DNA from: an uncultured Paraglaciecola sp.
GTDB lineage: Bacteria; Pseudomonadota; Gammaproteobacteria; Enterobacterales; Alteromonadaceae
Assembly: GCA_947498355.1 (NCBI GenBank)
Contig: CANMKA010000006.1
Location: 104,275-168,274, forward strand
Direction: 5' to 3'
DNA length: 64,000 bases
Below are positions 28,134 through 37,534 of the stretch, in pieces. Each line of letters opens with the position of its first letter. Within the stretch, counting starts at the first letter, position 1. The position numbers and the translations under genes are program-made. The notes under the pieces are model-generated. The model ran no database searches, was not told the origin of the DNA, and saw nothing but the letters and a program-made list of their open reading frames with translations.

Positions 28134-29099
28134 CTACTGTGAGTTGGGATTAGCAGGATTTGTGGCCTTTAATGAATCCTGCAACATATTAAAAATTGAT
28201 AAACTGACATACCACAAGTTAAACACTTTATGGTGCAGTGGTTTCAGCTTACATATAGGAAGTTTGAGTAACTTTTTGGCTGTTTGAGCATTACCTGCTC
28301 GCAAATTTAATTTAATCAAATGACAAGCATGTGCGGCGCAATACTTAATCATATCCCGTTTAGATTTTTCGCATCTTGTACCGTCAACCGCTTGAACCAT
28401 TAAACGTTTGGCAAACGGTAATAAATCTTGGGGTAAGTGCCTTTCACAGGCTCTATTTTCGCTATCGGTGTGATAAAGCATTAATACAAGCGGTGTATAA
28501 ACTATGCTTGAGAAGAGCGCAATTTGAGAAAATAAAGCTTGGTCCTCACCCATTGTTTCTCCGGGAGGAAAACCACCAACAGACTCAAATAACGTAGTTG
28601 TAATAACAAAACTGGATGGCATAAATGGTAAATCTCCTTTTGCACACACTGCAAAATAGTCATTCATCACTTCTCCCTGTGCCGACACTTCTGGCATAAC
28701 TATCTTGGGATCTTTAAAACAGCCCCCTTCCAATACTTTTTGATAAGCACTAGCAAAACATTGATACTCAGGGAAACGCTGAATTAACTTATTCATCTCA
28801 TACAAGAAAAATACAGACCATTGGTCATCAGCATCAATAAAAGCTACATATTTGTGTTTTGCCAAACTTACCCCATTGTTTCTAGCCACTGAAACACCTT
28901 GATTGGCCTGCCTTACTAAGGTTAAGTTTGGAATATCTAAGCTCTCAACTTTTTCAGCGCTTCCATCTGTTGAGCCGTCGTCTATTACAATAATTTCAGA
29001 GGCAGAGAGATGCTGATTCGTAATAGAAGTGATTGTACGAACTATACTATCCACCTTATTAAACAGGGGGATCACCACTGAAAATTTGATATTAGTCAT
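28134..29099 (-). CDS. Family 2 glycosyltransferase
   Basis: 321 residues. The GT-A core reads FSVVIPLFNKVDSIVRTITSI, VIDDGSTDGS, QANQGVSVARNNGV and DADD (FIDADDQW). The helical C-terminal ~100 residues are typical. It builds the repeat unit in the cytoplasm. It lies 4 bases after the pyruvyl transferase gene and is cotranscribed with its neighbours. Confidence 0.92.
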   Translation of the reverse strand: MTNIKFSVVIPLFNKVDSIVRTITSITNQHLSASEIIVIDDGSTDGSAEKVESLDIPNLTLVRQANQGVSVARNNGVSLAKHKYVAFIDADDQWSVFFLYEMNKLIQRFPEYQCFASAYQKVLEGGCFKDPKIVMPEVSAQGEVMNDYFAVCAKGDLPFMPSSFVITTTLFESVGGFPPGETMGEDQALFSQIALFSSIVYTPLVLMLYHTDSENRACERHLPQDLLPFAKRLMVQAVDGTRCEKSKRDMIKYCAAHACHLIKLNLRAGNAQTAKKLLKLPICKLKPLHHKVFNLWYVSLSIFNMLQDSLKATNPANPNSQ

Positions 29100-29103
29100 T
29101 TAC

Positions 29104-30195
29104 CTAACTCCAATTACGAAGAGCGAGTAACCTCGCTTCTTCTGGTTTCAAGGTAGTTTTTGCAAAGCCTGTGCCAAAGCCGTCTTCCAATTGAGTGACT
29201 AATAGCTCAGGAGCGATGCCATCGGCTTCGAATTGATATTGTTCAGGTACCCCAACCTGTTTACACCAGCTACGGCACTTATTATGGTAATTAATTGAAA
29301 TTACTGGAGTATTTACCAAAAATGACAAAATAACTGCATGTAAGCGCATGGCCACAGAAGCTTTAAATCCAGCAATACGTTGTAGTACGTTAAGAGGGTT
29401 GGGATCATAAGGAATATGCGTAATCGCCACATCATTAGATACCCTCTGCATGATTTTTTGATGGACATGGAAATCTCCAAATTGTTCATGTCCGTTAAAA
29501 TCTAATAAATAAATTGGCTCTTGAGTTTTATTCCAGACACCTTCAATATTTTGTACAGCCACATCGATACGTTGCTGTTCGTTCTTTTCGTTAACGTTAC
29601 CGAAGGCATCTGTGGCTAGCTGGCAAAAATTAAACATCACCCCCCGGCGTTCAATAGGAGTCCATATTTGTTCTTCTTGGCAAAGCAGAAGTGGCGCAAG
29701 GTCGAAGGTTAATTGTATATTCGCGTTAGGTGCTAGCGCCTTTCCTAATGCATAACTTTCTGGATCTCGAACACCAATAAATCCACATTCATTTAAGAAC
29801 TCACGGCAGACATTTTCAGCCTTTTTGGATTCAAATGGGCCAATACCTACACCGACACATCGACTATCTTTAGCACCAGCAAGGCGAACTAAATGCCGTT
29901 TAAATTGGATGTCTTTTTCACTATGTAAGACCGAACCTCCACCAAATATTACTTTCTCACTTTGCAACGCATTTTTATAATGCAAAAATCGGTGATGACC
30001 TCTAAATTTAGAAGCGGGTAGGCCTTCTACATTACCAAATTCCTCACATTTCACGTCTGCTAAACAACTCACTCTAACCTGAGTATCGCCTAATTGATTC
30101 TGCAGCGCCCACCTAGAGGTATACAACAATATATCATCACCGGTATTTTGCATGCCGTAATACCCCATTAGATAAGATTGGAATTGTTTAAACAT
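29104..30195 (-). CDS. Polysaccharide pyruvyl transferase family protein
   Basis: 363 residues of the PF04230 family: LMGYYGMQNTGDDILLYTS near the N-terminus (the G-x-x-N-x-G-D motif), VIFGGGSVLHSEKD, VGVGIGPF and the C-terminal MRLHAVILSFLVNTPVISINYHNKC. Family members add pyruvate ketals (from phosphoenolpyruvate) to polysaccharide sugars and give the polymer negative charge. Some relatives (CsaB, EpsO types) act on other glycans. It overlaps the end of the upstream polymerase gene by 8 bases. Confidence 0.9.
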   Translation of the reverse strand: MFKQFQSYLMGYYGMQNTGDDILLYTSRWALQNQLGDTQVRVSCLADVKCEEFGNVEGLPASKFRGHHRFLHYKNALQSEKVIFGGGSVLHSEKDIQFKRHLVRLAGAKDSRCVGVGIGPFESKKAENVCREFLNECGFIGVRDPESYALGKALAPNANIQLTFDLAPLLLCQEEQIWTPIERRGVMFNFCQLATDAFGNVNEKNEQQRIDVAVQNIEGVWNKTQEPIYLLDFNGHEQFGDFHVHQKIMQRVSNDVAITHIPYDPNPLNVLQRIAGFKASVAMRLHAVILSFLVNTPVISINYHNKCRSWCKQVGVPEQYQFEADGIAPELLVTQLEDGFGTGFAKTTLKPEEARLLALRNWS

Positions 30196-31456
30196 GTGAG
30201 ACTCCGATTCGTAAATTTTTAAAGGTCATACCCAGCCAGAACAAAGCTGGCCAATAGAGATACGCAAGAATTTCTAAGTTTTCAAAAAAGCTGTAACAGG
30301 TAAACACTACCAACATGCACATAGCAGCACGAGCTTGCACATTGTGGGCCGAAAATATAAATAGGTAGATAAGACTCAGTGCCATAGGAATAGCCAAGGC
30401 AAATAAACCTACTAATCCCTTTACAAAAAGCAATCCATACCAAGTGTGGTGCGAGCCAATCGGCATGAATTCAACTAACTTTGGTCCTGACTCAACTTTA
30501 CCGTGGCCCCAAATAGGCGCTTCATCTCGCCACCGCTGGACGGCTAAATTTTCCAATGCTGCCCGTACTCGAGTAGATGCGGGGCGCGCCTCCTTAATCT
30601 GTTGAAAGGTGTCCATCACCCATTCATACAGGGGCTCACCTAACACTAAAATAAGGGGTAAAAGACAACCAAGGCTTAATAGCAGCCAAGGATTTTTCAA
30701 CTGCTTTGTAAATAAAAACAGGGGGATTATCATGATAAAAATAGCCCAGCCCGCCCTTGATTGTGATAACAACGCCATTACTACACAGCCAGCTACTCCC
30801 CAATTTCGCCACACTTTGTCTTTTTCCTGTAAACAAAAAATGACAAAGATACAGCTTAAAAATCCAGCCGCGGGAGCCCAGGGTGCAAAAAACTGCCAAC
30901 GGCCTGCTCCTGTCTCTGGGTTCAATCCATATAAGCTCACCATAAAAAAGTTATCACCTGCACCACCAAGAATTTGTAGCGGAGAGATAAACAAATGACC
31001 TGGCACACGGGCAATATATAGTACGAAGGTAATGACGCCGAAAATAGCGGTATGTTTACCAACAACACACACAGCCCTAATTAAACTTTCTGGCTTAAGA
31101 TTGACCAATGCACCTAAAATTGGAAACAAACCCAATAAAGCCCACCCCTTAGCCCAACCCACTGTGCTTTTAATCGTTTGAGTGGTCCCTAGAGACCAAT
31201 TAGCATGGCCAATCCACAAACTAATTAGCATGACTAACATGCTCATTCCCCATAACCAAGCAAAGAGAGGGACATCTTTAAAGCTATTGTTACCTTCGAC
31301 AAAGGCTCTTAATAAAACGATACCCAGAACAGTCCAACCCAATGCTGAGCCTGTTATGTATAATCCACCTACTGCATAAATTGGATAGGTGAACAGCAAA
31401 GCCCAACAGATTAGCTTCTCTTCAACAGTACGTTGATAATGCGTCTGCGATTGCAT
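30188..31456 (-). CDS. O-antigen polymerase/ligase-like membrane protein (Wzy/WaaL family)
   Basis: 422 residues with about 10-12 hydrophobic segments and one large periplasmic loop (about 250-340) containing REARPASTRVRAALENLAVQRWRDEAPIWGHG followed by HHTWYGLLFVKGLVG, the pattern of PF04932. In this context it most likely polymerises repeat units on the outer face of the inner membrane. Its start overlaps the end of the chain-length gene by 46 bases, a strong sign of translational coupling. Confidence 0.85.
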   Translation of the reverse strand: MQSQTHYQRTVEEKLICWALLFTYPIYAVGGLYITGSALGWTVLGIVLLRAFVEGNNSFKDVPLFAWLWGMSMLVMLISLWIGHANWSLGTTQTIKSTVGWAKGWALLGLFPILGALVNLKPESLIRAVCVVGKHTAIFGVITFVLYIARVPGHLFISPLQILGGAGDNFFMVSLYGLNPETGAGRWQFFAPWAPAAGFLSCIFVIFCLQEKDKVWRNWGVAGCVVMALLSQSRAGWAIFIMIIPLFLFTKQLKNPWLLLSLGCLLPLILVLGEPLYEWVMDTFQQIKEARPASTRVRAALENLAVQRWRDEAPIWGHGKVESGPKLVEFMPIGSHHTWYGLLFVKGLVGLFALAIPMALSLIYLFIFSAHNVQARAAMCMLVVFTCYSFFENLEILAYLYWPALFWLGMTFKNLRIGVSHV

Positions 31457-32802
31457 AACACTGTCACTCCTGAAGTAATAAATATAAAACCGACTAACCC
31501 TGCCGCTAGACCTAATTGAGGAATAGGACTATGGATCTCAGTTGGAAGAGAGGGTTTGGTTAATAGTTGTAGCACCGGGTAAGATGCAAACACATCAGCC
31601 TTACCTGCTTCTAACCTAGCTGCAGCCGAGGTAAACACCGCCTCTGCTAAATCAAACTCGCGCTGTAAACGATCGAGTACTGCAGACTCTCGCGCGTAAA
31701 TTTTTAGCTGGTCCTGTAAATGTAATTCAGATCGATGTAAATCATCTATTTGCGCCTTAATTCCCTTTTCTTTAGCTGATGCTTCAATTAAATCTGCAAA
31801 CATTTGTGCACGTTTAGGATTCATTTCTAGATCTAAGCTACTAAAAACACTGGCAGCATGTGGTCCTGCAATGGTATTGCTGCGGGACAATAACGATTCG
31901 CGAGCAATTTTATAACGCTGTTGTTCAGCAATGACTTTAGGGTGTCCATCTCCCCAACGAGATTGATATTCTGATAGTTGTGAAGTGCTCACATCCAATT
32001 CTTTTAGTAAACCACGAAACTCTACATCAGATTGCAAGATAAAAGCTTTGCCAGCCAAATCAGCTGATATGCCTAAGTTCTTTCCCAAGCCAAAAGTGTA
32101 ATCGGCTAAATTAGACGCTTCAGCCTGCAAGTAGAGCTGCTTTTCTTTAACGGTTTGCAAGCTGCTGACTAACAAGCTAAATTGGTCTTGCGATACCAAA
32201 GACGAACGCTCTTGAAACTGCAAAATATTCCCACGAGCTTCATTTAACCTCACTCTATAATCTGCCAATACTCGTTGGATACTTGCATCCCTATGCTGTA
32301 CTTCATCTCCACGCAATCGATTAAGTTCATCTTGCAAACTGTTATAAAGTGCCCATGCTTTAGCTTGGGCTTGTTTGGCACTCGAGCCTTTAATACTGAC
32401 GGCTAAAATAGACGTTTGCTCTGTTAGGGTAATTTTAGGCCGGCCAAACTTAATAGCAGTGAGTGAGGTTTTTTCGCTAGCAAGGTTTAATACACCACGA
32501 CTCAGTAACATTTCCTTATAATTTACTCGTGGATTAAACCCACCAGCAGAAAATGGTGCACTGGTTTGAGATACAACTTGGCCGACGTCATCCAGAGCGA
32601 CACTGGACGATGCTCCAGTCCCGGGTAACACCAACTCAAGTTCACTTTGATAGACAGGTGCTTTATTCAGGTAAAGCATGACTATCAAAGCAATAAACAA
32701 ATAACCGCAAAGGCATACAACTAAATATGGCCATTTTAATATGCGATATACCTGAGCTCTAAATCTCTGATAACCAGTGGGGATCATAATAGGATACTTC
32801 AT
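31411..32802 (-). CDS. Polysaccharide chain-length/co-polymerase protein (Wzz/GumC-like)
   Basis: 463 residues with two membrane helices: near residues 25-45 (YLVVCLCGYLFIALIVMLYL) and near the end (LGLAAGLVGFIFITSGVTVL). Between them is a periplasmic domain with long coiled coils (residues ~165-400). This is the Wzz/PCP architecture. There is no C-terminal tyrosine-kinase domain and no Walker A motif, so it is a GumC-like co-polymerase without the BY-kinase. It lies 11 bases after the Wza-like gene. It should control chain length and link polymerase to the export channel. Confidence 0.88.
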   Translation of the reverse strand: MKYPIMIPTGYQRFRAQVYRILKWPYLVVCLCGYLFIALIVMLYLNKAPVYQSELELVLPGTGASSSVALDDVGQVVSQTSAPFSAGGFNPRVNYKEMLLSRGVLNLASEKTSLTAIKFGRPKITLTEQTSILAVSIKGSSAKQAQAKAWALYNSLQDELNRLRGDEVQHRDASIQRVLADYRVRLNEARGNILQFQERSSLVSQDQFSLLVSSLQTVKEKQLYLQAEASNLADYTFGLGKNLGISADLAGKAFILQSDVEFRGLLKELDVSTSQLSEYQSRWGDGHPKVIAEQQRYKIARESLLSRSNTIAGPHAASVFSSLDLEMNPKRAQMFADLIEASAKEKGIKAQIDDLHRSELHLQDQLKIYARESAVLDRLQREFDLAEAVFTSAAARLEAGKADVFASYPVLQLLTKPSLPTEIHSPIPQLGLAAGLVGFIFITSGVTVLCNRRRIINVLLKRS

Positions 32803-32813
32803 AACAATTACTC

Positions 32814-34100
32814 CTAGAACAATTTGAACGGCGACATTACATCAGCAATCGTTTCTGCTACATCTCGAATATTAGTTACCCCAGAGTCGTAGCAGGCGAT
32901 AGCGTCATTTGGCATCACATAAGGATTAATCTCATCTCTATTCGCCAGCCTCATCAACTGCTCTACTGAGCGCTCAATCACTTGAGTTTGATTAGTAATG
33001 GGATTAATACTGGCTAACATCACTTTACGAGGGGCATTGGTCCACTCTTTACCGCCTACACAATTTGCAGAAACAGCGGCTTGTAAAAGTTTAGTGCCAT
33101 AAGGTAAGTTTGTTGAATATCGGCCCACACCAGCACTTGAATTACTTTGCGCTGAGTCAATCAAATTAGACATAAACACTCTAAACCCCTTAGGTGTAAT
33201 TTGACTCGGTCTGACTAAATGCGGCTGGAAACACCCTGTACTGGGAACAATAACTTGATCACCATCGATTAATGGATAATCTTTTACAGGCAGGCCAGAC
33301 AAAATGCCGGTTAAGTCCACTTCAATTTGCCATCCTTGTCGAATAAGGATTACTTGGTCAAGTTTGGCATCAGGTCTTGCACCGTAAGCCGCCCGTATAG
33401 CTTCTGAGAGTAACCTTTTATTACTATAGTCCCCCCCAGCAACAACTCGTTGATCCATTTCATTATTAGCGCGTTTACTGTTAATCAGAACCCTACCCGG
33501 CTGAAATACGGCACCGGTCACGGGTACCTCAATTGCCGATAAATGCAGTACTTTTACGTGCACGGTGGCAGTAGCTGGGCGAAAGATGTTGGCTTTAATT
33601 AACGCTAACGCTACTTTATCTGATAGTGCTTGAGGGGACATACCAGATGCTTGAATAGGCGCTAAAATAGGTAAGGTAAGTAATCCCAAATTATCTAACA
33701 CGTAACTGCCGTTAAACCCCTCTCCATATTCCATCATGATTTCAATCATGTCCCCAGGACTCAGAGGCAAGGTATTTAGATCAGGTTTCATTCGAGGAAG
33801 CAATGGAGCTTGGCTTGGTGCAGAGGATAAAATGGGTTTATCTACACGATAATTACGCGGCGCTGCAAAATCTTCCGATCCCACGCATTCTAATTGCGCA
33901 GCAAACACTCGTTGCGGGACACTTTGCTGAGCAAACAAGTCACCTTTTTCCTGAGGGTGACCGTAAAAACCCTGATGAGAATTTTTAACACGTTGAAGAG
34001 AGTCACTTTGCGCGCAACTCAAAAGCATGAAAGATAAAAAGGCACATACTGCGCGGCTAAATTGAAAACCCTCTATCAATTTCAAACAATTAAAAGTCAT
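32814..34100 (-). CDS. Polysaccharide export lipoprotein (Wza-like)
   Basis: 428 residues. The N-terminal signal ends in a lipobox (FMLLSC, Cys about residue 29). A polysaccharide-export domain starts near residue 110 (LSPGDMIEIMMEYGEGFNGSYVLDNLGLLTLP), followed by SLBB-type repeats (IEVPVTGAVFQPGRVLI, and a late V-I-V-P-S-T-G). It should form the outer-membrane exit channel. It is the first gene of a seven-gene minus-strand operon and has a -24/-12 promoter and a TTTGCAAA site upstream. Confidence 0.9.
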   Translation of the reverse strand: MTFNCLKLIEGFQFSRAVCAFLSFMLLSCAQSDSLQRVKNSHQGFYGHPQEKGDLFAQQSVPQRVFAAQLECVGSEDFAAPRNYRVDKPILSSAPSQAPLLPRMKPDLNTLPLSPGDMIEIMMEYGEGFNGSYVLDNLGLLTLPILAPIQASGMSPQALSDKVALALIKANIFRPATATVHVKVLHLSAIEVPVTGAVFQPGRVLINSKRANNEMDQRVVAGGDYSNKRLLSEAIRAAYGARPDAKLDQVILIRQGWQIEVDLTGILSGLPVKDYPLIDGDQVIVPSTGCFQPHLVRPSQITPKGFRVFMSNLIDSAQSNSSAGVGRYSTNLPYGTKLLQAAVSANCVGGKEWTNAPRKVMLASINPITNQTQVIERSVEQLMRLANRDEINPYVMPNDAIACYDSGVTNIRDVAETIADVMSPFKLF

Positions 34101-34147
34101 TACTACACCCTTCTAAATATATTTCCTATGGAATCTATATTCAGTAG

Positions 34148-34164
34148 TGCAGGTAATAGGCCAA
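34148..34164 (-). promoter_or_regulatory. Candidate sigma-54 promoter of Wza-like operon
   Basis: On the minus strand TTGGCCTATTACCTGCA has GG and GC at exactly -24/-12 spacing (10 bases between). It ends 47 bases before the Wza-like start codon and faces it. Confidence 0.75.
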
Positions 34165-34232
34165 CCACAAAAATAAAGTAAGGTATTGAATTAAAAGGAT
34201 AAATAAAACACTAAAAATTAAAAATTACTATT

Positions 34233-34240
34233 TTGCAAAT
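34233..34240. promoter_or_regulatory. TTTGCAAA site upstream of Wza-like operon (candidate UAS)
   Basis: The 8-bp palindrome TTTGCAAA lies about 69 bases upstream of the -24 element of the Wza-like operon. A partial second copy (GTGCAAAT) follows about 25 bases further upstream. It matches the core of the inverted repeat at 23612-23646. Confidence 0.5.
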
Positions 34241-34299
34241 GAAAAACACCTACTTTTTTATTGTGCAAATGGCAAAATAATAAAGTTTATGTAACAAAA

Positions 34300-34327
34300 A
34301 GGCCATGAAACCCTCGTTCCATGGCCT
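34300..34327 (-). terminator. Intrinsic terminator after sugar transferase gene
   Basis: An 8-bp stem AGGCCATG / CATGGCCT, extended by three weaker pairs, is followed on the minus strand by TTTTTGTT. It separates the two-gene sugar-transferase operon from the Wza-like operon. Confidence 0.8.
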
Positions 34328-34351
34328 GTCGCTAATTATCAAAACTGTTTT

Positions 34352-35035
34352 TTAATAGGCGCCCTTGGCAGATATAACACAAGGTAAGGTCGCTAATAAT
34401 ATTTTTGTATCTAAGCGTATGCTTTGATTGGCTAAATAACGATTATCTAAAAACACTTGAGTTTCAAAATCAGTATTCGCCCGCCCCGAAACTTGCCATA
34501 AACCAGACAAGCCAGGTAGGCCATTTAACCTACTCAAAGCAGAAGGAGGATATGCATCTACTTCAATAGATAAAGCTGGGCGAGGTCCTATCAAAACCAT
34601 ATCACCACAAAGTACATTGTATAATTGCGGTAGCTCATCTATTGAAAACTTTCGGATAAACGCCCCCACCTTAGTAATTCTTGGGTCATTTCTATACTTT
34701 TTACATACGCCGTCTCTGTCGCTGTACTTTGGATCAGGCTCCTTATAGTTTGGATCTGTTTTTAGGTACATAGAACGAAATTTAAACATCTTGAAATGGC
34801 GACCAAATTTACCGATCCGTTCTTGACTGTAAAAGACGTTCCCAGCACTTTCTATCTTGATCATAAAAATCACAATAAGAAAGAGAGGGGCTAAGACAAT
34901 TAAAGCACCTAACGCTACCGCCCTTTGAAGTAAGATTGGGATCCCTTTATGTCGACCTTCAGAGGACTTAACCTTGTTAGGTGTGAGCGAATATTTAGGC
35001 GTATTTTTAAACGATAACGTAAGGGTAGAAAGCAT
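34352..35035 (-). CDS. Undecaprenyl-phosphate sugar phosphotransferase (phosphoglycosyl transferase)
   Basis: 227 residues of the bacterial sugar transferase family (PF02397), in the short form without the N-terminal membrane bundle. One membrane hairpin (ALIVLAPLFLIVIFMIKIES) is followed by KMFKFRSMYLKTD, FSIDELPQLYNVLCGDM, VLIGPRP and GLSGLWQVSGR. It starts repeat-unit synthesis by transferring a sugar-1-phosphate to undecaprenyl phosphate. It follows the WecG-like gene after 2 bases. Confidence 0.92.
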   Translation of the reverse strand: MLSTLTLSFKNTPKYSLTPNKVKSSEGRHKGIPILLQRAVALGALIVLAPLFLIVIFMIKIESAGNVFYSQERIGKFGRHFKMFKFRSMYLKTDPNYKEPDPKYSDRDGVCKKYRNDPRITKVGAFIRKFSIDELPQLYNVLCGDMVLIGPRPALSIEVDAYPPSALSRLNGLPGLSGLWQVSGRANTDFETQVFLDNRYLANQSIRLDTKILLATLPCVISAKGAY

Positions 35036-35037
35036 AA

Positions 35038-36321
35038 CTAAAGCTCCTTAGCGGCGTGATTTAATACAAATGTGCGAAATAAAAATAGTGGGTTACCGAT
35101 AACGTAGCGACGAAACTTTGCGCTTGGCTCTTGAATTAAGCGCCATACCCACTCTAACCCTAGCTCTCTCATCCAAATGGGCGCTCGCGGGATCTTTCCT
35201 GAGTAAAAATCGAATAAACCTCCTACAGCTAAAGCGGTTCGACACTTCAATGATGGCCCGTGTGTATTCAGCCAGTTTTCTTGAACAGGTGACCCCATAC
35301 CTACTAACAAAATATCAGCTTTAGACGCATTAATGTCTTCAACAATGGCCGTTGCGTTATTTTCAGAAAAGTAGCCATTTCGTACCCCAACTATTTTGAT
35401 AGTTGGGTATTTGGCTTTGAGATTATTCGCCATTTGGACAGCTACGCCTTCTTGAGCTCCAAGTAAATATATCGATAAACCTTTCTTAATCATTGCCTGG
35501 CATAAGTGAGGTAACATATCAGTACCGTTTACATTTTCTTTTACTGCAACCCCAATTTTTTTAGCCGCTAAACGCACTCCTGAACCATCTGCAAAGACGC
35601 GATCACAATGATTAATATCATGAGTTAATTGCGCATTTTTACTAATTAGATTGATAGAGTTTACATTAATAAAACAACCTAACTTACATACAGCACTTTT
35701 ATCCGTCGCCCAACTTACAGCATCTTTCATTGACACATTATTGACTTTTAATCCAAAAAGACTATAGAGATTCGGAGTACCTAAAACCTTGTCACCTCTG
35801 AATATCAACTTATTAAATGCGCCTTTGAAAACCAAGCCCAAGTATTGAGAAAATGAGTGAGAAAATTGATTTTTTAACAGTAACTCTGGAGCTTCAACCA
35901 CTAAACCACTCGCCCGCTTTAACGAAACTAAATCAAAGACCCCCACTGGCACATGCTTAAATTTTCTTAATGTATCTTTTTGAAGCCTTGTTAAAGACAA
36001 ATGAGTGGGCATGCCACACAGCCCCACTTTCCTCGACCAAATCGCTGTTAACATTAAGCTTCGTTTTAGTATCCCAGCTGAAAAAACGTAATAATGAAAT
36101 TTTCTATTTAGACAATCTCTACTTTCTACCAATTTCACCGAAGGCTTTAGAAGCAGTTTCGCGCAAATAATATTAATTAAGAAAATAGGCGACACTGCAA
36201 TTAAGGCTACTGCGCTTAAAAAGCGATCAATAATGTTCCCTAAATCACAATATTCAGACACTACTCTTGAATAGTTTTCACCTGTTAGTTGTAATGATTT
36301 ATTCACCATGGTGCTCTCCAC
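35038..36321 (-). CDS. WecG/TagA/CpsF-family glycosyltransferase with degenerate sugar-transferase N-terminus
   Basis: 427 residues. Residues ~190-420 are a complete WecG/TagA/CpsF domain: CFINVNSINLISKNAQL, VFADGSGVRLAAKKIG, VNGTDMLPHLCQ, IYLLGAQEGVA, LLVGMGSPVQENWL, AVGGLFDFYSGKIPRAP, LGLEWVWRLIQEP. Residues ~25-175 resemble a bacterial sugar transferase (membrane hairpin NIIDRFLSAVALIAVSPIFL), but the catalytic Asp-Glu and PRP segments are missing. The family adds the second sugar (N-acetylmannosaminuronic acid or similar) to the lipid carrier. Together with the next gene it would make the first two steps. A -24/-12 promoter lies upstream. Confidence 0.85.
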   Translation of the reverse strand: MESTMVNKSLQLTGENYSRVVSEYCDLGNIIDRFLSAVALIAVSPIFLINIICAKLLLKPSVKLVESRDCLNRKFHYYVFSAGILKRSLMLTAIWSRKVGLCGMPTHLSLTRLQKDTLRKFKHVPVGVFDLVSLKRASGLVVEAPELLLKNQFSHSFSQYLGLVFKGAFNKLIFRGDKVLGTPNLYSLFGLKVNNVSMKDAVSWATDKSAVCKLGCFINVNSINLISKNAQLTHDINHCDRVFADGSGVRLAAKKIGVAVKENVNGTDMLPHLCQAMIKKGLSIYLLGAQEGVAVQMANNLKAKYPTIKIVGVRNGYFSENNATAIVEDINASKADILLVGMGSPVQENWLNTHGPSLKCRTALAVGGLFDFYSGKIPRAPIWMRELGLEWVWRLIQEPSAKFRRYVIGNPLFLFRTFVLNHAAKEL

Positions 36322-36374
36322 TTGCGGTTTAAAGTTTTGCTTGACGTATTTCGTTCCAGCGATAACAAGGAGAT

Positions 36375-36391
36375 TGCTTAAGGTGTGCCAA
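36375..36391 (-). promoter_or_regulatory. Candidate sigma-54 promoter of WecG-like/sugar-transferase operon
   Basis: On the minus strand TTGGCACACCTTAAGCA: the -24 half is the consensus TGGCAC and the -12 half has the invariant GC. It ends 53 bases before the WecG-like start codon and faces it. The AT-rich stretch farther upstream (36392-36610) shows no TTTGCAAA. Confidence 0.75.
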
Positions 36392-36610
36392 CTACAAAAG
36401 TAAAAATAAACTATTGTTAATTAAAGATTTAATATATTTTTTATGAGATTTTTTGAAAAATGGGTTTATTATTTTTTCAATTTAAAAATGATTTTGAATA
36501 AATTTTCAAATTGAGAATGTGTTCAAAACAGGTAAGAAATATAAAACAAATTTTTACTGGGAGGGTGTGCGAGTAGCGATAAAATAGAATAGGAAGGAGG
36601 CAATAAAATA

Positions 36611-37333
36611 TTACAAACGAATAAAACTAGAATAGTTAATAAGTACTTTCCTAGTTAAATCCTTAAGGGCTTTATTATCGCTGGAAGCGCCATTAAAAAA
36701 AGTAAATAGCCTGCTGTAAGTCTTAGACAATCTAGATAGGACTTTATGTATGAGATTAAGAAAAGTGTTTTGACGTAAAGGACCAAAATTAAAATGTCGA
36801 ATATAATCATTTAGGTTGGGATCATAGGTATTGTTCCAACGTCTATTCAAGGTTGATAAAAAGGTGCAGCCCTCAGCGTATTGAATAATATGCCCGTTTT
36901 CTCCCCATCCAACGTCATTCTCTTGCTTTATGGGCTCATGCCGACTGTTAATCACAGATGTTAACCATGCCTGAATTATCAAACTATTCTTGACAAGTAT
37001 AACGCCAGAATTGAACCGATTACTGTAACTCTTCGCCATGTATAAATATTTATCAGGGCGGATTGCATGCGCTAGACAGGGAGTAAGATTATTAATATAT
37101 GCGTCAGCATCAACAAATAAAACTAAGTCGTACCCAGTAGATAAAGCTTCCAACATTAAGGTTAACTTCAACCAGCAACATTCTACACCTAAACTGGTTA
37201 TAGCAGGTTTCGAAACGGTACAGTGCTGATACCCGTGCCTTTTCGCATAAGCCTCATGAGACGCCAGACAATCTCCGTATAACCATTGATATCCATTTAA
37301 AGCAATGCTGAACACCAGTACATTCTGACTCAT
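36611..37333 (-). CDS. Glycosyltransferase, galactosyltransferase GMA12/MNN10-like
   Basis: 240 residues from ATG 37333 (MSQNVLVFSIALNGYQWLY), with AGAG upstream; a TTG at 37348 is a less likely start. The nucleotide-sugar-binding D-x-D is in LVLFVDADAYI at about residue 70. CCWLKLTLMLEAL and FNSGVILVKNS also fit the GT34-like fold. The nucleotide sugar and acceptor are unknown. It has its own -24/-12 promoter and is divergent from the LruC-protein gene. Confidence 0.75.
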   Translation of the reverse strand: MSQNVLVFSIALNGYQWLYGDCLASHEAYAKRHGYQHCTVSKPAITSLGVECCWLKLTLMLEALSTGYDLVLFVDADAYINNLTPCLAHAIRPDKYLYMAKSYSNRFNSGVILVKNSLIIQAWLTSVINSRHEPIKQENDVGWGENGHIIQYAEGCTFLSTLNRRWNNTYDPNLNDYIRHFNFGPLRQNTFLNLIHKVLSRLSKTYSRLFTFFNGASSDNKALKDLTRKVLINYSSFIRL

Positions 37334-37369
37334 ATTTTTTACTCTCAATTAAATCGTTTAATATCTCAC

Positions 37370-37386
37370 TGCAAAATCCACTCCAA
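37370..37386 (-). promoter_or_regulatory. Candidate sigma-54 promoter of the GT34-like gene
   Basis: On the minus strand TTGGAGTGGATTTTGCA has GG and GC with 10 bases between and a consensus TTGCA -12 half. It ends 36 bases before ATG 37333. Confidence 0.65.
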
Positions 37387-37443
37387 TTTAATTAGCCTAG
37401 CTCCTACCTATAAATTAGTGTTTGCCCACATTGCTCGATTCAA

Positions 37444-37463
37444 TTCGCTTTGCAAAATGCGAA
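37444..37463. promoter_or_regulatory. Shared candidate UAS between divergent sigma-54 promoters
   Basis: TTCGC and GCGAA arms enclose TTTGCAAAAT; the TTTGCAAA core is at 37449-37456. It lies 63 bases from the -24 of the minus-strand gene and 79 bases from the -24 of the plus-strand gene, so one site could serve both promoters. Confidence 0.55.
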
Positions 37464-37534
37464 GTTTCTAAAATAAAAATCCACAAAACTCAAAAAAATC
37501 AACCTAACCATTTGTAATATATAGGAAATAAATA

